This document shows positions 56,961-64,000 of a stretch of 64,000 nucleotides of DNA, one piece after another. The stretch spans positions 16,680,805-16,744,804 of the forward strand of contig NC_052132.2 of assembly GCF_016086655.4 (NCBI RefSeq), written 5' to 3'. The number at the start of each line of letters is the position of its first letter. The first letter of the stretch is position 1. Position numbers and translations under genes: made by a program. The notes below the pieces were generated by a model. That model ran no database searches, was not told the DNA's origin, and was given only the letters and a program-made list of their open reading frames with translations. Source of the DNA: Lepeophtheirus salmonis. Taxonomy: Eukaryota > Arthropoda > Copepoda > Siphonostomatoida > Caligidae.

Positions 56961-56984
56961 CCAAAAAAAAAAAAAAAAAATGAA

Positions 56985-57735
56985 TGAATCGGAAAATCTC
57001 CGTGTTGTACCCTGTACAATTCATGTCTCGCTAATCGAATTGAAAACAGACTCCAAAATACCACTTGCTATCCAAATGTATCACAATCTGACATATTATT
57101 TTATAAGACAATTTTACACAACCCTATTAAAAGTTGGAATGTCTCACCGACCTTTGTTAGTTTCTTATACCTGAAGAAAGTTTTATAATTAGATTTCTCT
57201 ACACACTAATTCCAAATAAATGGTCTAGAAAGCTTTAAAAAAATCTATGGTAATCTTAAATCTACGAACAACAAAAAAAGTTATTTATTTTTTCATTCTT
57301 TCAAGACTTTCTTCAACTTTTTTCTACCTAGGACATTCTTTTTCATTTAACATGGAAATAGAAATTAAATTCTTATAAAATGTTGACACAATATTTATCT
57401 ATTAATGTATCATGATAATGTTATTTTTTTGTATTTAATCTTATAAGAAATTGGACATTTATTTGCCTTAGTTTGACTGTGTTTACTCTTGAATTTAAAG
57501 GGATGTTATTAGAGGGGGAGAAACTTTCCCCCTATGGAGTATTAGAGTGGAGAAAAATAGGATGTGACACGGAATTTTGAATGATTGAAATAGTAACTTT
57601 AAAATACGAAAGGAATGAAGACATTTTGAAAAAATAAGTATCCCTTTTGACAGTGTGGGAACCCAAAACTTTCAGTAAAAGAATTAAATTACGAAAAACG
57701 TTATTTTTATGAAATCAAGAAAAGAAAATTTGGAT
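56985..57735. other. Unassigned AT-rich DNA
   Basis: The first 200 bases are less AT-rich and may be the flank of the neighbouring transposon; otherwise nothing was recognised. Confidence 0.4.
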
Positions 57736-57744
57736 ATTTTTAAA

Positions 57745-58350
57745 ATGTTATTGTAGCTATATTTTGTATTCCAAAAGGCATTTTTCATGAGAAAAAACAT
57801 TATCTACACCCTGGCGAACAGATTGGACAATGATCAATTGACGATTTTTGAATATGAATACCGGGTCCATGGTGTACCACGCAGACATGACGGCAGCTCC
57901 GAGCAAATACAAATTTGGATTATATGTATGGCATACATTATTCTCCAAGACATCTCAAACTGCTAATTCCAGGGGGTTTAGCTTAGAGCTGGAGTAGGGT
58001 TACATGTAGGCAGGGCAAAAGTAAGTAATATTGTTGTTACCTAAATTTTGGTTGTTCTTGGATGCATTCCCAACTTTATCGAACTTCTTGATATTGTAAT
58101 CAGTCTGGATGGAGATCCCATCAGACTCTGCACCCTTCTCGGGATGGACACCGATGCGGGAGGAGATCGTACATGCATTTTTTTTTCTTATTTCGACATT
58201 TTTTACAATTAGAAACATGAAGGGGGGAAACTGGTTTATTTTTATTGTAGCTGTCATTTGGTGGCGTAATGAATTCTTATCTAAAGGTTTACTTTTTATT
58301 GCTCCCAACACTTCAGAAAAAAAAACTTTCCAATAAAAAGTCAATAAACT
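57745..58350 (-). pseudogene. Internally deleted mariner-like element, full unit
   Basis: Minus strand: FLIVKNVEIRKKNACTISSR then IGVHPEKGAESDGISIQTDY (N-terminal segment as in the 15-kb units), then directly NQNLGNNNITYFCP and SSKLNPLEFAV, DVLENNVCHTYNPNLYLLGA and AVMSAWY. This is the same joining of N-terminus and C-terminal half, with the core absent. SPDLNPLDF has become SSKLNPLEF, so no catalytic residue is left. A separate, inverted copy of the family amplified at 15.0-16.1 kb. Confidence 0.75.
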
Positions 58351-58499
58351 TTAGCCTAAAAAAAGGAACACAAAAGGTTAAAAAATACATAAAACGTTAT
58401 ATGATTAAACAACCGCCAAATTTTTCATTTATTATTTTCGAAAAAAGCTGAAAAGGCATCAATTTTTTTCTTTAAGTCAACACATATCAGAGTTGGAAA

Positions 58500-59100
58500 A
58501 AATAATGAAATGAATGTCGACCCCCCCCTCCAGCCAAGAATATAGGTATATATATTTATATGATGTATTATTATAAAGTTTTAACAACAAATTAGTTCTT
58601 GTATCTCAAAAGAAGAAAAAGGATTATGCTTTTGATAGTTAAATTAATGATTATTCTTGTAAACAATTGGAGAAACAAAAAGTTATGAAATTCCTTAATC
58701 AATCACTGAAAACTTATTAAAGTTAGATATTAATCATATTAAACATACAAAAATTATTTCCATATATTTTCCTCATAAACATAATATGTATGTAAATTAA
58801 CTATTAATTATTACATATAAATTATTCTACAAATTAGGTAGAAAGTTGAAAATATAACGAAGACTATTAGGGGAAGAAACCCAGTCATACCCAGATACAT
58901 GAAACTGCTATTTTTCAAATGAAATGTGTACTATATCCAAATTTTCGTTTATCTGCAGTATATAACAAAGCGACATCTTTCGGATGTTTATGTAAATAAG
59001 TAATTTTAAAAATCCCTAATTATAGGCAATTAGTGTTTGATTAGAGCCTGTTTAGACAGATTAACCAGGATTATTAGGATCTTTCAGAGAAAATATTTTT
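58500..59100. other. Unassigned AT-rich DNA
   Basis: No supported feature; a short C-run (accccccc) lies near 58520. Confidence 0.4.
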
Positions 59101-59109
59101 CATGATATG

Positions 59110-59400
59110 TAAATATATTGGGCCCTCGGTAAAGTTGTAAATCTCTGCCTATGGTCATTTTCCCGAAATTGGATTTTTTGATATACATAAGAAGCATAAT
59201 TGTTAAACATACATGAGAACACACATTTAAGCTCTGAACCTCATTATGTTCCAAAGTCATGGTCGATTATTTATGTATTTTTAACGTTTTGTGTCTCCTT
59301 GACTTCTCAAAATTAAAGGGTCCTTTACTCTGACCAATTACAGTGTGGATCTGATCAGTGATAAAGATTTTATAATTTTCATTTTTTCAAGAATAAAATT
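59110..59400 (+). repeat. Dispersed repeat related to 60.2-60.6 kb
   Basis: 'ccctcggtaaagttgtaaat', 'tcatggtcgattatttatg', 'acgttttgtgtctcctt' and 'agggtcctttactctga' have counterparts at 60400-60540 in the same order. Confidence 0.45.
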
Positions 59401-59439
59401 TAAACAAAATGTTCTGTGAAGACATTTATTTTATTTTAT

Positions 59440-59990
59440 CGCTGGACACAGATTTTATTCAATACGTGAGTCCTCAGCTCTAATTGTTGCCAGAATACGA
59501 TGCCTAAATCTTGTGCAAGGCTTGACTCTGAAGTCAACTCCTTCTTGATAGAAGCTTAGAGAAACTGTACACTCCCAGGAGAAGTAGCACGCACCCTCTT
59601 CTCCAGAAGCACTTAGATAGAGTAGCCCAAGGGAGTGTGCATCTGGAGAAGAGATTTGCCATATGTTTAGGTCTAAAATTCCAGCAACTTGTATCGGAGA
59701 AAGGCCTGGGTCTTAGCGGTGCGATGACACGGAGCCCCGTTTGAGTGAAAACAAAGTGCTCCCCGAACATTTCACTTGCCCAAGGTAGCACTTTCTTATC
59801 CAGAAGTGGGATGTAAGCATCTGCATCGATCCACACCTTCCTCTCCACAAAAATGGGAGAGTAAACTTTGCCTGTGCTCGACACAACGCCCAAGACAATG
59901 GTGGTGGTGAATAAGTTCCTGACACAATCAACAGTACTACAGCTGTATCAGAACTCCTTGGATATGAAGATGGAGGATATGCCACGTAAG
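59440..59990 (-). pseudogene. Tc1/mariner transposase relic broken at the catalytic residues
   Basis: Minus strand: MGVVSSTGKVYSPIFVERKV, then WIDADAYIPLLDKKVLPWAS and EMFGEHFVFTQ (the strand leading to the second aspartate). There the frame shifts: the next frame reads NGAPCHRTAKTQAFLRYKLL, so a small indel falls on the aspartate codon itself. Further on MHTPLGYSI and VLLEKRVRATSPGSVQFL represent the third block, where D-Y has become G-Y. The first-aspartate half is missing. Confidence 0.78.
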
Positions 59991-60194
59991 AGAAATGTCA
60001 AAATTTCAATCCTGTGTTGCTCTATTTTACTCGTTCTCGTTTTTTTTTTGTTTTTAACTGAGTTGGAACTTACCATCAGGAAGCTTGAGTCACAAAACCT
60101 ATCTTTCACCGAGTTTGAAGGCAATCAACGGATGAATTTCCTATTTCTTTCAAATTTAAATTAAGTGTACCACTAGATAAGGTCATAATCTTTA

Positions 60195-60680
60195 TTGTAA
60201 ATTAAATCAAAGTAGATTTGTAACCTTTGTCTTAATCCTGGTGATCAAGAGACAAACAAACTAGAATGGGCACTCCCTAACTAAAACTAGCGTTGTTACC
60301 AACCAAATATTTTAGCACCGGGTCCACTAATGACATAGGTATAGGTAGTTATGTACTTTTGTATACTTTTTCAAGTAAAATATAAAAGAAATAGAATGGG
60401 CACTCGGTAGAGGGCAAAACCCCGACCTGGAATCAATTGAGTTATATATTTCAATTTTTTCGAAAGTTATGGTCAATTATGCATTACTCATTTTGTGTTA
60501 CCTTCTTCTCTCAAAAACTTAATGGTCTCTTACTGATAAAAATCAATCTGTAACTTTAGGCAAAATCCTGGTGACTTATAAATAAACAAATATATGTAGA
60601 CAAAAAAATAACCTCTGTCCAATTTCGTTGGCAAAGGTCATGAATCTCAAAAATAAACATACAGAACCACATATGTATGG
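60195..60680 (+). repeat. Dispersed repeat with internal duplication
   Basis: 'gtaacctttgtcttaatcct' with 'ggtgatcaagagacaaaca' (60220) is echoed by 'gtaactttaggcaaaatcct' with 'ggtgacttataaataaaca' (60552). 'agaatgggcactc' occurs at 60264 and 60394. Parts match 59110-59400. Confidence 0.5.
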
Positions 60681-61259
60681 GTCAGCCTACCATTTGTACC
60701 TATAATAAAAAAAATCATCTACAGCTAAGTTATTCAGACTTTTTACTTCATATTTCTTCTCTACGAAGTATTTCATGTACGAAAAAGTAGATACTTGAGG
60801 TAAATTTGACTATAAGCGTATTAGTCTTTTATCCGGATTTGACAGTGTATGAAAAATATTTTTAAATATATCTAAAACCTTCTACAAAATTGTCTTTTTT
60901 TTTTGCAATTGTGACGTGTCAAAAACAAAATAATCTGAATAATATATATTACTTTATCTACTTTTTCCAAATAAATAATAATAATAATAATTGACAACTG
61001 TATTTAAGATGATGATTTCATAATAAAAAATGGTGTCCTTGAAGAATTGAGTCTGATTCATTTACATGGAAGTGTCAAAAACATGAATAGCAAAAAAACA
61101 TACAACTATTACATTGAATATCTATAGTCAGCCTTGAACAATACGAAATGACTTTGTAGGTTGAGTCAGTAATGTTTCTAATTATAGTTTGGTAATGATT
61201 ATCATTGAGTAAAATAGGTTAGTGTCTCTTTTCCTCGTTTCACTCCCTTTTATCAATTA

Positions 61260-61960
61260 ACAAAGTGTACATTGTATATTAATCTTGATCGTATAATTCA
61301 TTTTTTCAAAAATCAAAAACCGTTAGTGTTTGACTGTGTGTTTTTTTACGTAGATTTCAAAAATGAAATTTTCAAAAAGATGAGATAACTCGGAGCTTCA
61401 TCAATTTCACTTTGGAAATATAGATACAATGCGTTTTGTCTCTATTTCTCCAGTGCTGGCCTTCTATGTATAATTTATAGATATTTCTAATAAGGGAATA
61501 CATATGTGTTGTCCTTGATGCGAATAATTCACATATGAAGAAATTTTAATAATTCGATGATTCTATGCTAATTATTTGTACACTTTAAAAAGGAAAAATA
61601 AGCAGTAATTTTAATACTGTTTTGTTTGGAAATACTTAAAAACATATATTTTTATTTATTAATCTAATGATGTATATCTGTTGATGTTATATTTCATCAG
61701 TTCGTTGTTGTTTTTTTCTAAACATATAATAGGATAAAATAAATATCACAGTCCAGAATAATTTATTAACAAAAAATTTATTTGATTAAGTGATGAAAAT
61801 ATTTAAATTACATTTGAATCAATTAAAGAGTTTCAACTTTTTCTTTCAGTTAATTTTTTATTATCTATTTAATTTTTGAGGGTTATAGAGGTCTTGTTTG
61901 ACGTCATTCTTTGACATCTGTCTCCTGCTGGCTTCTTGATTCCTATTTATTCCATCTCTA
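61260..61960 (+). repeat. Long dispersed repeat, copy 2 (uninterrupted)
   Basis: Aligns with 10100-10665 plus 11266-11345 and shows the repeat without the LINE insertion: 'agagtttcaactttttcttt' is followed within 60 bases by 'tagaggtcttg' and 'gtcattctttgacatctgtc'. Confidence 0.68.
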
Positions 61961-62029
61961 TTTTTTTGAAAAATACTGCGAAGAAACGGCTCCAACCATT
62001 TTAACAACAATGCTTTCACAATTTTTTTT

Positions 62030-62565
62030 GTGTGTCACGGTCATTTCAACACTTTGATTGGTGTTTGGATGAAGTTCTTCCACTCAGGCATTCCTAAGGA
62101 GCAGGTAAGATGTGGCTCTGACACTTCTTCTTATCTGTTAATCAGGCCAATCATGCAAGAAACCCCATTGTTTACAGCAGGTGTTTACTACTACGATTTT
62201 TTCCTTTTGGACATCAGAAAAAACCCTCCAATGGCCATGATTGTTTTATCAAAACCTTTTTCCTTTAACCATTTAAATATAAAGATTGGAATTTTAGTGG
62301 GGTGTGATTTTATCTTGTTTGCTTTCTCTGTTATAAAGTGGAATATGTAATAACTCCGATGCTCTCTAATATCTCTTGTGTTCTTGCTCGATCCTAGCCA
62401 TACATGACTGTTCACTGCACATTGCTTCTATCACAATATTAGTCAAGTCGATTATTCCATCAAAGAGGATGCAGGAAATTGGATCATTTTCTCTACACAT
62501 CTCATCAAACTTGTCTCTCGTCTTTTTTATCAACTGCTCCTACGTTCCTATTTTTGCCAATGATA
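62030..62565 (-). pseudogene. Degraded ORF of an unassigned repeat-associated family
   Basis: Minus-strand frames give KKTRDKFDEMCRENDPISCI then LFDGIIDLTNIVIEAMC, later TPAVNNGVSCMIGLINR. The pattern of a 'C-x-x-x-x-D-G' strand followed by 'D-T-x-x-x-N-T-G-x-x-x-G-x-x-x-L' resembles RNase H-like proteins found in many animal repeats (hypothetical proteins often seen near transposons), but I cannot name the family. Stops and frameshifts throughout. Confidence 0.35.
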
Positions 62566-62569
62566 TACG

Positions 62570-63325
62570 TTAACGTATTAATAAATTAATTCATGATTGT
62601 ATTATTATGTGTTTTAACTAATATAAAGTCTATGTTGAAATAGGTTTTGGTTACAGATTTATAAAATATTTAAAAGTTAACATAAACTATCAATTGAGCG
62701 TAATTATAACTTTTATATGTTCACCAAATATAATCAAATCATAAACTTATTTAACTCAACGTTAAGTTATCATTAATATTTCTTTATATTTATACTCTTC
62801 GCTTAAAGGACAATAAATATGTAACCGTCCCCTTAGTATGAACTTGTATATATACCATAAAGAAAACCAGTACTGGAAAATATAGAAAACCCCGCATTTT
62901 TTCTAATTTTCAAAGTGAAATTGATGTAGCTTAAGTTTATTCTATCTTTTTGAAAATTACATTTTGAAATCTACGTGAAAAAAACCCATTTAAAATACAC
63001 TACCGGTTTTAGATTTTTGAAAAAATGAAAAGTACAACCCAGCCTAGATTATATATATTAACAGTGTACATATACAATATAGACTTTTAGTATGAGCAAC
63101 TCTGTCAATCATTATAAACGTATATACAATATATATAAATAGACTTGTCTTTGCAAGAGTTACATGTTCAAAACAGGGTAAAGTATAATGGACTATATCT
63201 ATGGATTTAATGAAGATTGAGACTTGACAAGGACATCCCTTTTTTGTAAATGAAGATTTTTTACAAATTATGCATTCATATATTCTGTTCATATATGTGA
63301 CACGTCAACACAACAACAAGCTAGA
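62570..63325. other. Unassigned AT-rich DNA
   Basis: No supported feature. Confidence 0.4.
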
Positions 63326-63329
63326 AATT

Positions 63330-63965
63330 GACTGTGGCTTACATTTGTACTCTTCCACAAATTATCCTACATTTTTATGATCAAATTATTCTGATTAACA
63401 TTTTAAGAACGCCGAAAATTGCAGTAACGTTAGCAAAAATTGATTTTCAAAACAAAAGCAAGTTAGAATGATTTTTTTTTAAAACGAAATGAGGACAACA
63501 TTTATATTTTTCCACAAATTATAAACATTTCCTATCACCATTTACTCTTAGAAGCCCTTAAAGTGCACCCCAAATTGTGCTTAAATTGTTTCTCAAATCA
63601 AATCAAATCTAGAAAGGGATTCCTCTAAATTGAGTTTAAATTAAATTTGTAATTTTTAAAGGTGATTCATTTACATAAAGTCGTCTGAAAATTTTAACCT
63701 AAAAATAGATAAACATTTTCCACTATTTAAAAAAAAATATTTGTCGAATTTGGCATCAATAAACAACTTTTCATTCAAAATGGTCAAAAAATCATATAAA
63801 AATCTTTCAGGATTCCCTGATGATGTCGAAATAAAATAATTAGACCCCCACTTGCAAATACATTCTACTGCCGGTGCAACTTTGCCTAAAATTCTTGGGT
63901 ATCTTAACCTATCATACAAATTTGAATACGAATCTTATAAATTACTTAAATATGAAATATTGATC
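63330..63965 (+). repeat. Recurrent ~350-bp dispersed repeat, copy 5 (expanded)
   Basis: 'acatttgtactcttccacaa' with 'attatcctacatttttatga' (63340), then a second start-like block 'acatttatatttttccacaa' with 'attata' (63500), 'gtgcaccccaaattgtgctt' (63570), and 'gtatcttaacctatcataca' (63900). The central part appears duplicated relative to the other copies. Confidence 0.58.
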
Positions 63966-64000
63966 ATCACAATAACATAATGATCAAATATAATAATGGT

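Noticed and set aside
1..64000. Prokaryotic-style systems (operons, CRISPR, toxin-antitoxin, phage)
   Set aside because: No regularly spaced repeat arrays, no gene clusters and no bacterial translation signals; all evidence points to an animal genome.

Overview
This window reads as non-coding-rich animal DNA, most likely from an arthropod and plausibly a copepod such as a sea louse (inference). It is very AT-rich, has almost no long open frames, contains spliceosomal-type splice sites, and is full of decayed Tc1/mariner, hAT, LTR and non-LTR elements. There are no operons, ribosome binding sites, rRNAs, true tRNAs or CRISPR arrays that I can support.

Only one gene looks intact: a single-exon coding region on the minus strand (49921-51870). 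It encodes a type I membrane protein with a signal peptide, an LRR N-cap, about 12-13 leucine-rich repeats, a cysteine LRR C-cap, one transmembrane helix and a tyrosine-bearing cytoplasmic tail ending in a possible PDZ ligand. A good 3' splice site lies upstream at about 52007, so at least one 5' non-coding exon should lie further right.

The left 4.2 kb holds a trithorax/KMT2-like PHD-finger pseudogene (1928-2323), open in one frame over 132 codons apart from four stops. It is followed by a compact LTR retrotransposon (2525-4185) with TG..CA LTRs, a 5-bp target duplication, primer-binding site and polypurine tract, but only gag and the end of pol. From 9.7 to 13 kb there are dispersed repeats, a non-LTR element inserted into one of them, and a gag-like ORF1 relic. 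From 13.7 to 19.3 kb lie mariner relics, including three head-to-tail copies of an internally deleted element.

Between 21 and 47 kb there are further transposase relics on both strands, three tRNA-like SINE copies, minisatellites and foldback repeats. At 46.2-47.7 kb a hAT-like element interrupts a mariner relic and is followed by a hAT transposase C-terminus. Right of the LRR gene are a MITE-like element (53.9-54.6 kb), three more mariner relics (56, 58 and 59.7 kb), a second copy of the 10-kb repeat (61.3-62 kb), an unassigned degraded ORF (62.1-62.6 kb), and a copy of a repeat family seen at least five times in the window.

The transposase relics use several distinct sequence families, and none retains an intact catalytic triad in one open frame. 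The window is therefore a transposon graveyard surrounding one receptor-like gene. Most family calls come from reading motifs by eye, not from database searches.
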